Shown: positions 42,548 through 50,905, numbered from the stretch's first letter. The stretch is 58,850 nucleotides of DNA from an uncultured Anaeromyxobacter sp. (GCA_903855945.1 CAIOAK010000114.1:1-58850); one strand, 5' to 3'. The notes: generated by a model from the letters alone, not told the origin. Program-made: numbers and translations.

Positions 42548-43400
42548 AGTTCGACGGAGAAGGGATCCCGGCCACCTCGTTCATCCGCCCTGACCGGAAA
42601 GGCTCCAGATCGAGAGCCGCCAGCGCGAATCCGGCGCTGCGGACCGCCGCCGCAACCTCCACCCTTCTGGTGAAGGCGAGTTCCATCTCGTCGGCCGCAA
42701 CCTCCACCCGGCCGACGGGCCCGTGGTCGCGGACGCGGAACTGGCGGAGCCCGAGCGCGCGGACCCCCGCCTCGGCCGCCTCGATCCGGGCGAGCCGCTC
42801 CGGCGTCACCGGGGTCCCGTAGGGGATTCGGGATGCGAGGCAGGCCATCTGGGGCTTGTCCCAGGTCGGCAGCCCGTAGGCCTCGCTCCAGGCCCGGACC
42901 TCCTCCTTGTCGAGCCCGGCCTCCGCCAGCGGGGAGCGGACGCTCCTCTCCCCGGCAGCACGGTGCCCGGGACGGTGGTCGCGTCGGTCGTCGGCGTTGA
43001 ACCCGTCGAGGACCACCTCGAGCCCGAGCCGGGCACCGGCCTCGTCGCAGAGCCGGTAGAGCTCGCTCTTGCAGAAGTAGCAGCGCTCGGTGGTGTTCTC
43101 CCGGTAGCGCGGGTCGTCCCCTTCGCGGCTCGCCACCTCCAGGTGGCGCACGCCGATCCGGGTGGCGATCGCCCGCGCCTCCTCCCGCTCCGACGAGGGA
43201 ACGCTGGGCGAGAGCGCCGTCAGCGCCACCACCCGGTCGCCGAGGACCTCGTGCGCCACGGCGAGGACGAGCGAGGAGTCGACCCCGCCCGAGAAGGCCA
43301 CGAGCGCCCCACCGGTGGCGCGCACCGACTCCCGCATGCGGTCGAACCGCTCCCGCGACCGTTCGCGGATCCGCGTCCGGTCGTGCTCCGTCGCTGCCAT
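42543..43400 (-). CDS. larE: ATP-dependent sacrificial sulfur transferase LarE
   Basis: A 285-residue PP-loop protein. The ATP motif SGGVDSS is at residues 37-43, with RCYFCKSELY near 107-115. MACLASRIPYG carries C187, equivalent to the sacrificial Cys of Lactiplantibacillus LarE. LarE adenylates a pyridinium dicarboxylate and gives its own Cys sulfur to build the nickel-pincer cofactor of lactate racemase; the LarB/LarC partners are not in this window. Start ATG at 43400, 9 bp after the APS-kinase-like gene. Some LarE homologues serve other sulfur-transfer roles. Confidence 0.85.
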   Translation of the reverse strand: MAATEHDRTRIRERSRERFDRMRESVRATGGALVAFSGGVDSSLVLAVAHEVLGDRVVALTALSPSVPSSEREEARAIATRIGVRHLEVASREGDDPRYRENTTERCYFCKSELYRLCDEAGARLGLEVVLDGFNADDRRDHRPGHRAAGERSVRSPLAEAGLDKEEVRAWSEAYGLPTWDKPQMACLASRIPYGTPVTPERLARIEAAEAGVRALGLRQFRVRDHGPVGRVEVAADEMELAFTRRVEVAAAVRSAGFALAALDLEPFRSGRMNEVAGIPSPSNS

Positions 43401-43409
43401 CCCGGGATA

Positions 43410-44123
43410 CTAGCTGCGCTTCGCCTTGGCCGCCGGCTTTCCCTTCGCGGGCGCAGGCGCAGGCGCGGGCGCCTTCTTCTTCGCGGCTGCGGGCTTCGCG
43501 CCCTTCGCAGCAGCGGCTGCCTTGGCGGGCTTCGCCGCACCCTTGCGCGGCTTCTGCCCACCGGTGAGGAGCGCGAACTCCGCGGGCGTCACGTACTTCA
43601 TGTCCACGAGCTTCTGGAAGAGCCGCGCGAGGGCCGCGTCGGGCTTCTCCAGATCCGTCCGGACGACCAGTTCCGCATGTCCCGGCGGCTCGTAGGGGTC
43701 GTCGATCCCGGCGACATTGGTGAGTTCGTGGGCGAGCGCCTTGCGGTACAGGCCCTCCGAGTCGCGGGCGAGCAGGGTCTCCATCGGAGCGTCGACGAAC
43801 ACCTCGACGAACCGCCTCACCTCGCGTCGAACGGCATCACGCGGGTCGCGGAAGGGCGAGAGAGAGGCCACGACGACCACCGCTCCGTGCCGGACCAGCA
43901 TCTTGGACACGGCACCCAGCCGGCGGACCGACGTGTCCCGGTCCTCCTTGGAGTTTCCGAGTCCGCGCGTGAGGAGCTCGTTGGGCGCGTCCCCGTCCAT
44001 CACCTCGGCCGGACGGCCTGCGGCCGTGAATCGCTTTCCGAGGTGGTTCGCGAGCGTCGTCTTGCCCGCCCCTGCCATCCCGGTGAGCCAGATCACGAAA
44101 CCCGGCGTCTGCTGCATTTCCAT
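43410..44123 (-). CDS. Adenylylsulfate kinase-like protein with basic tail
   Basis: A 237-residue protein. Residues 1-~185 form a P-loop kinase like CysC: Walker A GMAGAGKTT (15-23), DGDAPNELL, NSKEDRDTSVRRLGAVSKMLVRHGAVVVVASLSPFRDPRD and VFVDAPMETLLARDSEGLYRKAL. The 'FISPFR' motif is present as SLSPFR. The last ~50 residues are Lys/Ala/Pro-rich, like an H1 histone tail. It would make PAPS from APS, but several motif residues differ, so another nucleotide-linked substrate is possible. A GGGAGGGAGC site precedes the ATG at 44123; a TATATT in the upstream gap may be a -10. Confidence 0.78.
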   Translation of the reverse strand: MEMQQTPGFVIWLTGMAGAGKTTLANHLGKRFTAAGRPAEVMDGDAPNELLTRGLGNSKEDRDTSVRRLGAVSKMLVRHGAVVVVASLSPFRDPRDAVRREVRRFVEVFVDAPMETLLARDSEGLYRKALAHELTNVAGIDDPYEPPGHAELVVRTDLEKPDAALARLFQKLVDMKYVTPAEFALLTGGQKPRKGAAKPAKAAAAAKGAKPAAAKKKAPAPAPAPAKGKPAAKAKRS

Positions 44124-44191
44124 GCTCCCTCCCTGGGTTCACTAAACGGCGAACGGACAATATACCGGAATCCGAGCAAGAATGCGCCGGC

Positions 44192-44683
44192 TCAGGTGGC
44201 CTTCGATTTCGCTCCGGGTACGCCTGACTCGACCTCGCCCCCCGGGATCGGTGTCCACGCCTCCCGGAGCGAGTAGATCCGGGTATTCCACGTAAACATC
44301 CGTACTTCCTCCGCTTTTCCGCTTCGCATCGCGATCACCACCGGATCGACCCCGGGAAGCACCGGAACGCCGTCCAGCACCATTCGCTCCCGGTCTACGG
44401 GGGAGAGGTCGGCTCCCCCCTCCACGTGGGAGTGGTAGAGGGCGACGGGCCTGCGCCCCTCCAGGCGCAGGCGGCGGAAGAGCGCCAGGTGGGCGGCGGG
44501 GTCCAGCTCGAACCTCGTTCGGGCATGGGCGTCGCCGGCCACGTTGGGCACGGGGAGCACCTCCAGCCCGCCATCCTCGGCCGCCACGATGAATCCGCAC
44601 ACCTCCCGCTCCGGCTCCGCCTCGGCCAGCCTGACCAGCTCTGGCGCCACCCGTGCCAGGAAGCTCCGCCGGGGTTCCCCCAT
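44192..44683 (-). CDS. JAMM-type metallopeptidase (Mec/HcyD-like)
   Basis: A 163-residue protein with an intact JAMM motif: E27, H84-S-H86 and D97 (HSHVEGGADLSPVD), the zinc ligands and catalytic Glu of JAB/MPN peptidases. In bacteria these enzymes trim ubiquitin-like sulfur carriers or release the amino acid made on them, as with Mec on CysO in Mycobacterium and HcyD in Wolinella. Start ATG at 44683 lies 1 bp after the upstream stop codon. Neighbouring E1-like and TusA-like proteins support a sulfur-carrier role. No substrate gene was found nearby. Confidence 0.85.
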   Translation of the reverse strand: MGEPRRSFLARVAPELVRLAEAEPEREVCGFIVAAEDGGLEVLPVPNVAGDAHARTRFELDPAAHLALFRRLRLEGRRPVALYHSHVEGGADLSPVDRERMVLDGVPVLPGVDPVVIAMRSGKAEEVRMFTWNTRIYSLREAWTPIPGGEVESGVPGAKSKAT

Positions 44684-44684
44684 G

Positions 44685-45386
44685 CTACGGCGCGAGCCCA
44701 GCGGCCGCGGGCCCGGCGCAGGCGCAGCCCGCCTGCCGGGCGGTGGCCCGGACGAGCGGCGTCCCGCGGAACACTTCGATGCGTCGGGCGCGCGGCTCGG
44801 TCGATGCTCCCGTGAGGAGGAGCACCAGTTCCAGCGCCGCGAGCGCTCCCATCGCCGCTCCGCCCTCCGCGGTCGGCGCGGCTCCGAGCCCCGGGCGCGA
44901 TCCGCAGGAGTAGCAGGGGGAACCCACCGGGACGGTGGTCACCGCTCCCCCCTGGCCATCCACGTCGGCCACCACGTGCGGGAGGCGAAGCAGGCGCGCC
45001 TCGTCGGCGATGGCACGCGAGACGTCGAGGGACGATCCGCAGACGACGAGAGCCGTGGGGCGCGACCCGGCACGGTAGGGATCCGCGGCGAGGAATCCGC
45101 TCGCCCACCGCCCGAACTCGACGAGCGCGGCGCCCTTTGCCCTCCCCTCGTCCTCCGGTCCGAGGGCGAAGCCGGCCCCGCAGCCCGGCGTGACCGGATC
45201 GGAATCCTCGATCCAGATGGTGCCGACGCCCGCCGCAGCGAGGTAGTAGATCGCCGGAGCCGTGGCGAGCCCACCGCCGGTGACCCGGACCCTCGCGCCC
45301 CGGAGCAGCTCCTGGGAGGCCTCCCCCATCCCGGGGAGGAGCAACTGGCGCGACCAGCGCGCGACCTCGGTCTCGCTCAGGGCCAT
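44685..45386 (-). CDS. Degenerate E1/ThiF-like protein
   Basis: A 233-residue protein. Its start (LSETEVARWSRQLLLPGMGEASQELLRGARVRVTGGGLATAPAIYYLAAAGVGTIWIEDSD) is clearly MoeB/ThiF-like. However, the glycine loop is GGGLAT where GAGGLGS is expected, and the Asp/Asn/Arg residues that adenylate the carrier are missing. A zinc site is kept (CYSC and CAC). It is probably inactive in adenylation and may be a binding or regulatory partner of the E1 at 45640. The ATG at 45386 has a GGGAGGT site and overlaps the TusA-like gene by 10 bp. Confidence 0.75.
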   Translation of the reverse strand: MALSETEVARWSRQLLLPGMGEASQELLRGARVRVTGGGLATAPAIYYLAAAGVGTIWIEDSDPVTPGCGAGFALGPEDEGRAKGAALVEFGRWASGFLAADPYRAGSRPTALVVCGSSLDVSRAIADEARLLRLPHVVADVDGQGGAVTTVPVGSPCYSCGSRPGLGAAPTAEGGAAMGALAALELVLLLTGASTEPRARRIEVFRGTPLVRATARQAGCACAGPAAAGLAP

Positions 45387-45643
45387 GAAGGCACCTCCCC
45401 GCTCGCGCCACGCGCCAGCCATGCGCGCCACGCCCCCGGACCCTCCTCCGGGGCCGGCGCGAGCCGCAGCACCTCGTGACCCTCCTCCTCCGCGCTTCGC
45501 GGAATGTTCTCCCGCGCCTCGCCGTCCCGCAGGAGCAACTCCAGCACCTCGCCCGGGGCGAGCCGGGAGAGCGCGATCCGGGCCTTCACCCAGGTGATCG
45601 GGCAGGCGTGGGCGCGGAGGTCGAGGTGGACCGCGGGGATCAC
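45377..45643 (-). CDS. TusA/SirA-like sulfur transfer protein
   Basis: An 88-residue protein. The TusA signature with the active Cys at residue 14 is present as AHACPITWVKARIALSRLAPGEVLELLL (the usual CPxP is CPIT here). The second half, EARENIPRSAEEEGHEVL, matches the TusA DxxxxxDIPxxxxxxGHxV pattern. TusA-like proteins relay persulfide sulfur. The GTG at 45643 overlaps the E1 gene's TGA by 4 bases (GTGA). It is the third gene of the cluster. Confidence 0.82.
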   Translation of the reverse strand: MIPAVHLDLRAHACPITWVKARIALSRLAPGEVLELLLRDGEARENIPRSAEEEGHEVLRLAPAPEEGPGAWRAWLARGASGEVPSWP

Positions 45644-46347
45644 GGAGCCTCCCGCGTCGCGCCCGCGGCCCCGCTGCAGATCGGGCATCCGGGCCGGATC
45701 CGCAGCGTCACCAGGCGCGACTTCCCGGTCCGGGCGTCGAAGGTGACGAGCCTCCCCGCGTACGCCCCGCGATCCCCGCCGAGGAGGCGCAGCGCCTCGG
45801 CCCCCATGAGCGCCCCGGCGAAGCCCGCCAGCGCGCCGAGCACTCCCGCCTGGGCGCAGGTGGGAACGGAGCCCTCGGCGGGCGGAGCCTCGAAGAGGCA
45901 GCGCAGGCAACCGGTCTTTCCCGGCATGACCGTCAGGAACTGGGCCGTGTAACGCAGCACCGCCCCGTGCACGAGCGGCCGCCCAGCCGTCACGGCCGCG
46001 TCGTTCGCGAGGAAGCGGGTGGCGAAGTTGTCGGAGGCGTCCACGACCAGATCGGCGCCGCGCACCAACTCGTCGGCCAGGTCGGGGGCGAAGCGCTCGT
46101 CCCGGGCCTCGATCCGGACGCCGGGGTGGAGCTTTCGAAGACGCTCCGCCGCGGCGACCGCCTTGCGACGTTCCAGGTCGGGCTCTCCGAAGAGGGGCTG
46201 GCGGTTCAGGTTGGAGGTCTCGACCACGTCCTCGTCGAGCAGCACGATCCGCCCGACACCGCCCGCGGCGAGCAGGAGCGACACCGGGCCACCCAGCCCG
46301 CCCGCTCCGACGAGGAGCACGCTCTTGGCCGACAGCGGATCGCCCAT
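45640..46347 (-). CDS. E1-like adenylyltransferase (MoeB/ThiF/HcyF family)
   Basis: A 235-residue protein with an intact site. GAGGLGG at residues 14-20, NLNRQ with the Arg finger at R49, DASDNFATR with the catalytic D106, zinc pairs CLRC (147-150) and CPIC (~225), and the conserved C164 of PTCAQAGVLG. The family adenylates the C-terminal Gly of ubiquitin-like sulfur carriers (ThiS, MoaD, HcyS). It lacks the N-terminal helix usual in MoeB. It starts 14 bp after the DsrE-like gene. Its partner carrier is not in this window. Confidence 0.88.
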   Translation of the reverse strand: MGDPLSAKSVLLVGAGGLGGPVSLLLAAGGVGRIVLLDEDVVETSNLNRQPLFGEPDLERRKAVAAAERLRKLHPGVRIEARDERFAPDLADELVRGADLVVDASDNFATRFLANDAAVTAGRPLVHGAVLRYTAQFLTVMPGKTGCLRCLFEAPPAEGSVPTCAQAGVLGALAGFAGALMGAEALRLLGGDRGAYAGRLVTFDARTGKSRLVTLRIRPGCPICSGAAGATREAP

Positions 46348-46361
46348 GTCCCGGTTCTACA

Positions 46362-46736
46362 CTAGAAACACAGCACGTGCCCCTGCCCCGTGGCCCGCCA
46401 CTGGTCGGGCAGGCTCCGCACGGCGTCGAGCGACGGTCGGGCCGCCTCGACGTCCAGGCCGGCGAGGCGGAGCTCGGTGTCGCAGGCCACCACCTCCACG
46501 CCGAGGTCGCGCCTCCCCTCCTCGAGCATCTCCCGGAGCGAACCCACCCTCGTGGCGACGGCCTCCTCTGGGGCTCCCTCGTCGAACCGCCCCGACACCC
46601 AGGCCCGGATCGCCTCCCCGGAGAGGGCGACCACCACCGGGTGTCCGAACGCAGCCGCCGTGAGCGCCACGGATACTGCACGCCGGCGCGCGTTCCACGA
46701 ACCACCGTCGAGTAGAATGAGGCAAGGCTTGCCCAC
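46362..46736 (-). CDS. DsrE/DsrF-like protein
   Basis: A 124-residue alpha/beta protein (CLILLDGGSWNARRRAVSVALTAAAFGHPVVVALSGEAI, later LGVEVVACDTELRLAGLD) that fits the DsrE/F-like fold, whose members bind persulfide sulfur by a Cys in the second half. C109-equivalent is VVACDTE. It also has a C-terminal Cys (VLCF). The GTG start at 46736 follows GGAGGGACAC. It is first in the sulfur cluster and shares its start region with the tRNA-Leu(GAG) promoter on the other strand. The fold assignment is from pattern only. Confidence 0.65.
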   Translation of the reverse strand: MGKPCLILLDGGSWNARRRAVSVALTAAAFGHPVVVALSGEAIRAWVSGRFDEGAPEEAVATRVGSLREMLEEGRRDLGVEVVACDTELRLAGLDVEAARPSLDAVRSLPDQWRATGQGHVLCF

Positions 46737-46757
46737 GTGTCCCTCCTCTGCTAGAAA
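46729..46757 (+). promoter_or_regulatory. Promoter of tRNA-Leu(GAG)
   Basis: TTGCCC (46729-46734) and TAGAAA (46752-46757) are separated by 17 bp. The expected start lies about 9 bases before the mature tRNA. It overlaps the start codon and Shine-Dalgarno region of the divergent DsrE-like gene. Confidence 0.55.
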
Positions 46758-46772
46758 CCGACCCGCTTTCTC

Positions 46773-46857
46773 GCCCAGGTGGTGGAACTGGTAGACACAC
46801 CATCTTGAGGGGGTGGCGCCGTAAGGCGTGCGAGTTCGAATCTCGCCCTGGGCACCA
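46773..46857 (+). tRNA. tRNA-Leu(GAG)
   Basis: An 85-nt class II tRNA with encoded CCA. Acceptor arms are GCCCAGG and CCTGGGC. The anticodon stem CCATC/GGTGG with loop TTGAGGG gives GAG, which reads CUC/CUU; a shifted reading giving TGA (Ser) does not allow a paired stem. A variable arm (GCGCCGTAAGGCG) fits Leu. Confidence 0.93.
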
Positions 46858-46875
46858 GTATCGTCCTCGAACAGG

Positions 46876-46899
46876 AAGGGACCCCTCGCGGGGTCCCTT
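46876..46899. terminator. Terminator between tRNA-Leu and secG
   Basis: A perfect 10-bp stem (AAGGGACCCC/GGGGTCCCTT) around TCGC. On the plus strand it is followed by TCTCGTTT, ending the tRNA transcript. It also lies at the 3' end of the leftward secG gene and can serve both. Confidence 0.8.
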
Positions 46900-46926
46900 T
46901 CTCGTTTCGGGCTCTTCCCTACCCTC

Positions 46927-47322
46927 TCACCACTTCGGCGGAGCCTGAACCGGCTGCCCGGGCGCGGCGGGCGCGCCGCCCGGAGCGGGCGCGGTCTCGA
47001 GAACCCGGGACCCCGGACCCTGGGCCGGGCCGGGCATCGCCGGTGCCACCGGCGCGGGCGCCGACGGGCCGGGCGCCTCCTTCACCACCGACCCGGAGCG
47101 GGTCGAGAGGTAGGAGAGCGACAGCGAGGTCACCATGAAGACCGCCGCCGATGCGGACGTGACCTTGCCGAGGAACGTCTGCGCGCCGCGGCCCCCGAAG
47201 ACGGCCTGCGAGCTGCCACCGAAGGCGCCGCCCAGGCCCGAGCCCTTGCCCGCCTGGAGCAGGATGACGATGATCAGCACGGCCGAGACGATGACGTGGA
47301 CGATGATGAGGAACGTGTTCAA
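46927..47322 (-). CDS. secG: Preprotein translocase subunit SecG
   Basis: A 131-residue protein. The first membrane helix (residues ~2-22, [22 protein letters not shown]) is followed by the SecG loop [31 protein letters not shown] and a second helix (~55-72). The last ~55 residues are a Pro/Ala/Gly-rich tail. The start is TTG at 47322, overlapping the tpiA TGA (TTGA). SecG assists SecYE-SecA translocation. It is the last gene of gap-pgk-tpiA-secG. Confidence 0.92.
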   Translation of the reverse strand: MNTFLIIVHVIVSAVLIIVILLQAGKGSGLGGAFGGSSQAVFGGRGAQTFLGKVTSASAAVFMVTSLSLSYLSTRSGSVVKEAPGPSAPAPVAPAMPGPAQGPGSRVLETAPAPGGAPAAPGQPVQAPPKW

Positions 47323-48086
47323 CGGTTGGCTCCCTGGATGATCCCGGTGAAGTCTGCTGCCTTGAGGCTGGCGCCGCCGACGAGTGCGCCGTCCACGTCC
47401 GGCTGGGACATGAGCTCGGCCGCGTTGTCGGGCTTGACGGAACCGCCGTAGAGGATGCGAACCGCATCGGCGGCCGAGGGTGCGAGTTCGCGGAGGATGG
47501 CGCGCAGGGCGGCGTGGACCTCCTGCGCCTGGGCGGACGACGCGGTCTTGCCCGTCCCGATGGCCCAGACCGGCTCGTAGGCGACGGTGAGGGAGCCCAC
47601 CTGCTGCGGCGTGAGACCGGACAGGGCCGCACGGACCTGGCGCCCCACCACCTCGAGGGTTCGCCCCGACTCGCGCTCGGGCAGGGTCTCGCCCACGCAG
47701 ACGATGGGGTGCAGCCCCGCGGCGAGAGCGGCCCGCGTCTTCCGCTGGACCCACTCGTCGGTGTCGCCGAAGAACTGGCGCCGCTCGCTGTGACCGCAGA
47801 GCACGTAGCGGCAGCCCGCGTCCACGAGCATGGGAGCCGAGATCTCGCCGGTGAAGGCCCCTTGTGACTCCCAGTGAAGATTCTGCGCCCCCAGGCCGAC
47901 CCTGGAGCCGGCCAGCTCCTCGGCGGCCACGCCGAGCGCCGTGAACGGCGGTGCGATGGCGACGTCGACCCGGTCGCAGAAGGGCTCGGCGGCTGCGCGC
48001 ACCTCGCGCACCAGCGCCCGCGCCTCCGCACCGGTCCTGTGCATCTTCCAGTTCCCGCAGACGAACTTCTTCCGGGCCACGGTCAT
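47319..48086 (-). CDS. tpiA: Triosephosphate isomerase
   Basis: A 255-residue TIM-barrel enzyme. K/N of the active site are in CGNWKMH. The catalytic His is in CGHSERRQ, the catalytic Glu in [11 protein letters not shown], and the phosphate loop in [11 protein letters not shown]. It interconverts dihydroxyacetone phosphate and glyceraldehyde-3-phosphate. ATG at 48086 overlaps the pgk stop (ATGA). Confidence 0.97.
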   Translation of the reverse strand: MTVARKKFVCGNWKMHRTGAEARALVREVRAAAEPFCDRVDVAIAPPFTALGVAAEELAGSRVGLGAQNLHWESQGAFTGEISAPMLVDAGCRYVLCGHSERRQFFGDTDEWVQRKTRAALAAGLHPIVCVGETLPERESGRTLEVVGRQVRAALSGLTPQQVGSLTVAYEPVWAIGTGKTASSAQAQEVHAALRAILRELAPSAADAVRILYGGSVKPDNAAELMSQPDVDGALVGGASLKAADFTGIIQGANR

Positions 48087-49279
48087 CCCTCCAGGATCTT
48101 GACGCCGGGAAGCTCGCGCCCCTCGATGAACTCGAGGCTGGCGCCGCCGCCGGTGGAGACGTGCTTCATCTTGCTCACGAGTCCGGCCTCCTCGACCGCC
48201 GCGGCGCTGTCGCCACCGCCCACCACGGTGATGGCGGGCGACTCGGCCATGGCCTTCGCCACGCCGAACGTCCCCTCGGCCCAGGGCTTCTGCTCGAAGA
48301 GCCCCATCGGGCCGTTCCAGAACACGGTCTTCGCAGCCAGGATCCGCTGCCGGTACCGATCGAGGGTCGTCGGGCCGATGTCGAGCCCCATCAGTCCGTC
48401 GGGGATGGCCTGCGCGTTCACGACCACCCGCTCGGCCGTCTCCTTGGGCTCGGTGGCGCAGACGTGGTCCACCGGGAGCTCGAAGTCGACTCCCTTCGCC
48501 TTCGCCTTGTCGAGGATCTGACGGGCCAGCTCGAGCTTGTCCTGCTCGACGCGGCTGCGACCGACCGGGACGCCCTTCGCGGCCAGGAAGGTGTAGGCCA
48601 TGGCGCCGCCGATGAGGACCGAGTCGGCCTTCGAGATGAGGTTGTCGAGCACCTTGATCTTGTCGGAGACCTTGGCCCCGCCCAGGATGGCGACGAAGGG
48701 GCGCTCCGGCTTCGCGAGCACTCGACCCAGGTACTCGACCTCCTTCTGGATGAGGAAGCCGCCGGCCTTCTCCTTGACGAAGCGGGCCATGCCCGCGGTG
48801 GACGCGTGGGCACGGTGGGCCGTTCCGAACGCGTCGTTCACCCAGACGTCGGCGAGCGAGGCCAGCTCGCGGCAGAAGCCCTCGTCGTTCGCCTCCTCCC
48901 CCTTGTGGAAGCGAAGGTTCTCGAGGAGCAGCACCTTCCCCTCGGGAAGATCGGCGACCGCCTTCTTCACGCCGTCGCCCACGCAGTCGTCGGCCAGGAT
49001 CACGTCCTCCCCGAGCAACTCGGAGAGGCGCTGCGCGGCCGGTTCCAGCGTGAACTTGTCCTTGTCGGAGGCATCGCCCTTGGGGCGGCCGAGGTGCGAG
49101 GCCAGGATGACCTTGGCCCTCTTCCCCATCGCGTAGCGGATGGTGGGAAGGGCGGCCCGGATGCGCGCGTCGTCGGTGACCCGTCCCTGGTCGTCGAGCG
49201 GTACGTTGAAGTCGACGCGGATGAAGACCCGCTTCCCCGCGAGGTCGAGCTGGTCGATGGTCCGGATCTGGGCCGCCAT
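48083..49279 (-). CDS. pgk: Phosphoglycerate kinase
   Basis: A 398-residue enzyme of normal length. [12 protein letters not shown] and SHLGRPKG at the N-terminus bind 3-phosphoglycerate. [22 protein letters not shown] and [11 protein letters not shown] are the nucleotide-side motifs. It makes ATP from 1,3-bisphosphoglycerate. ATG at 49279, 17 bp after the gap stop, with continuing glycolytic order. Confidence 0.97.
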   Translation of the reverse strand: MAAQIRTIDQLDLAGKRVFIRVDFNVPLDDQGRVTDDARIRAALPTIRYAMGKRAKVILASHLGRPKGDASDKDKFTLEPAAQRLSELLGEDVILADDCVGDGVKKAVADLPEGKVLLLENLRFHKGEEANDEGFCRELASLADVWVNDAFGTAHRAHASTAGMARFVKEKAGGFLIQKEVEYLGRVLAKPERPFVAILGGAKVSDKIKVLDNLISKADSVLIGGAMAYTFLAAKGVPVGRSRVEQDKLELARQILDKAKAKGVDFELPVDHVCATEPKETAERVVVNAQAIPDGLMGLDIGPTTLDRYRQRILAAKTVFWNGPMGLFEQKPWAEGTFGVAKAMAESPAITVVGGGDSAAAVEEAGLVSKMKHVSTGGGASLEFIEGRELPGVKILEG

Positions 49280-49296
49280 GGTCGCTCCCGTGCTGC

Positions 49297-50298
49297 CTAC
49301 TTGGTCAGGTACTTGGCCACGTCGACCATGCGATTCGAGAAGCCCATCTCGTTGTCGTACCAGGCGAACACCTTGACGAAGTTCCCGTCGATGACCGCGG
49401 TGTTGGTGGCGTCGAAGATGGAGGAGTGGGGATTGCCGTTGTAGTCGATGGAGACGGTCGGCTCGTCGGAGTACTGGAGCACGCCCTTCAGCGGGCCGTC
49501 GGCGGCGGCCTTGAAGGCGGCGTTGATCTGCTCGACCGTGGCCGGCTTCTCGAGCTCCACGGTGAGGTCGACGAGGGAGACGTTGGGCGTCGGGACGCGC
49601 ACCGCGGTGCCGTTCAGCTTGCCCTTCAGCTCGGGGATCACCTCGGCCACGGCCTTGGCGGCGCCGGTGGAGGACGGGATCATGGAAAGCGCAGCGGCGC
49701 GAGCCCGGCGCAGATCCTTGTGGGGCAGGTCGAGGAGGTTCTGGTCGTTCGTGTAGCTGTGGATCGTGGTCATGAGGCCACGCTTGATCCCGAAGTTCTC
49801 GAGGAGGACCTTCGCCACCGGGGTGAGGCAGTTCGTGGTGCAGGAGGCGTTCGAGATGATGTGGTGCTTCGCGAGGTCGAGCTTCTGGTGGTTGATGCCG
49901 TAGGCCACCGTGATGTCGGGGTTGGTGGCGGGAGCCGAGATGAGAACCCGCTTCGCGCCGGCCTTGAGGTGCCCCTCGGCCTTCTCCCGGGCGGTGAACA
50001 GACCCGTGCACTCGAGGACGAGGTCGATGTTGTTGGCGGCGTGGGGGAGCTCGGCCGGGCTCTTCACGGCCGTGATCTGGATCTCCTTGCCGTTCACCAC
50101 GATGCCCTTCTCCGTGGCCTTCACCTCGTACGGGAAGACGCCGTGGACCGAGTCGTACTTGAGCAGGTGGGCAAGCGTCTTCGTGTCGGTCAGGTCGTTG
50201 ATGGAGACGACGTCCAGGTCCTTCTCGCCCCGCTCGATGGCGGCACGGAGGACGCAGCGACCGATACGACCGAAACCGTTGATGGCGATGCGGGCCAT
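49297..50298 (-). CDS. gap: Glyceraldehyde-3-phosphate dehydrogenase, type I
   Basis: A 333-residue enzyme. The Rossmann motif is INGFGRIGR (residues 6-14), the catalytic Cys is C153 in [10 protein letters not shown], and the C-terminal signature [14 protein letters not shown] is present. D33-equivalent is replaced in VSINDLTD, which keeps the Asn-Asp pair of NAD-preferring enzymes. First gene of the gap-pgk-tpiA-secG operon, with a promoter at 50350-50378. Confidence 0.97.
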   Translation of the reverse strand: MARIAINGFGRIGRCVLRAAIERGEKDLDVVSINDLTDTKTLAHLLKYDSVHGVFPYEVKATEKGIVVNGKEIQITAVKSPAELPHAANNIDLVLECTGLFTAREKAEGHLKAGAKRVLISAPATNPDITVAYGINHQKLDLAKHHIISNASCTTNCLTPVAKVLLENFGIKRGLMTTIHSYTNDQNLLDLPHKDLRRARAAALSMIPSSTGAAKAVAEVIPELKGKLNGTAVRVPTPNVSLVDLTVELEKPATVEQINAAFKAAADGPLKGVLQYSDEPTVSIDYNGNPHSSIFDATNTAVIDGNFVKVFAWYDNEMGFSNRMVDVAKYLTK

Positions 50299-50349
50299 GG
50301 CGTGACTCTCCCTCTCCCGGGGTCCGGGGGGTGTGAAATTGGGGTCGCA

Positions 50350-50378
50350 AACCTACTCGCGGAGCCCGGGGGTGTCAA
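50350..50378 (-). promoter_or_regulatory. Promoter of the glycolytic gap operon
   Basis: On the minus strand, -35 is TTGACA (50373-50378) and -10 is TAGGTT (50350-50355) with a 17-bp spacer, ~50 bp upstream of the gap start. The -10 is weak but follows the TAGnnn pattern seen at other promoters here. Confidence 0.6.
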
Positions 50379-50416
50379 ACGAAAACCCCGGAAGATCAAG
50401 GCCAAAGAACGTGAAA

Positions 50417-50440
50417 CGGCGCCGGGAGAGGCCGGCGCCG
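50417..50440 (-). terminator. Intrinsic terminator of the small gene upstream of gap
   Basis: A perfect 9-bp stem CGGCGCCGG/CCGGCGCCG around a 6-base loop. On the minus strand it is followed by GTTTCACGTTCTTTGG, a modest T-rich stretch. It separates the 66-residue gene from the gap promoter. Confidence 0.7.
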
Positions 50441-50470
50441 CAGGGTGCTGCCAGGCTCGAGGTCGATCGG

Positions 50471-50671
50471 CTAGAAGGCCACCACCTCGGCGCCGGAACC
50501 GTCGGCGGGCCGGGCGTCGCCCTGGGCGCGCAGGTCCCGGGTGACGAGGTCGATGAGCTCGGTGGAAAGGCCGAGGATCTGGTTGGCGTTGTAACCGCTC
50601 GCGCGGAGCTCCTTGAAGAGCGACTTCGCGAGGATCTTCGTGCCCTTGGCGTCGAGCATGGGTGCGAGCAT
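50471..50671 (-). CDS. Small conserved hypothetical protein
   Basis: A 66-residue protein (MLAPMLDAKGTKILAKSLFKELRASGYNANQILGLSTELIDLVTRDL). It is helical with no membrane segment or cysteine. GGGAGAG lies just before the ATG, and a terminator follows, so the frame is likely real and transcribed alone. I do not recognise it. Confidence 0.6.
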   Translation of the reverse strand: MLAPMLDAKGTKILAKSLFKELRASGYNANQILGLSTELIDLVTRDLRAQGDARPADGSGAEVVAF

Positions 50672-50905
50672 CTGGACTCTCCCTGGCTGGCCTCGTGCTG
50701 GACCGCCGACTCACATCTAGCAATGCGCGGGCCATCTCCAGGCCCCGGGGGACGTGCAGTGATATCGGTATGTTGCCCGAAGGCCCCCCTTCCGCGCTCC
50801 CCCTGGGTGCGAAGCGACCTACGCAATTTCCCTTCCGGGGCCATCCCTTCCGCGAACGCAGCTTCGCAGCACGCGAGCACCGGCCGGGCTAGATAGCCAC
50901 CTCCC

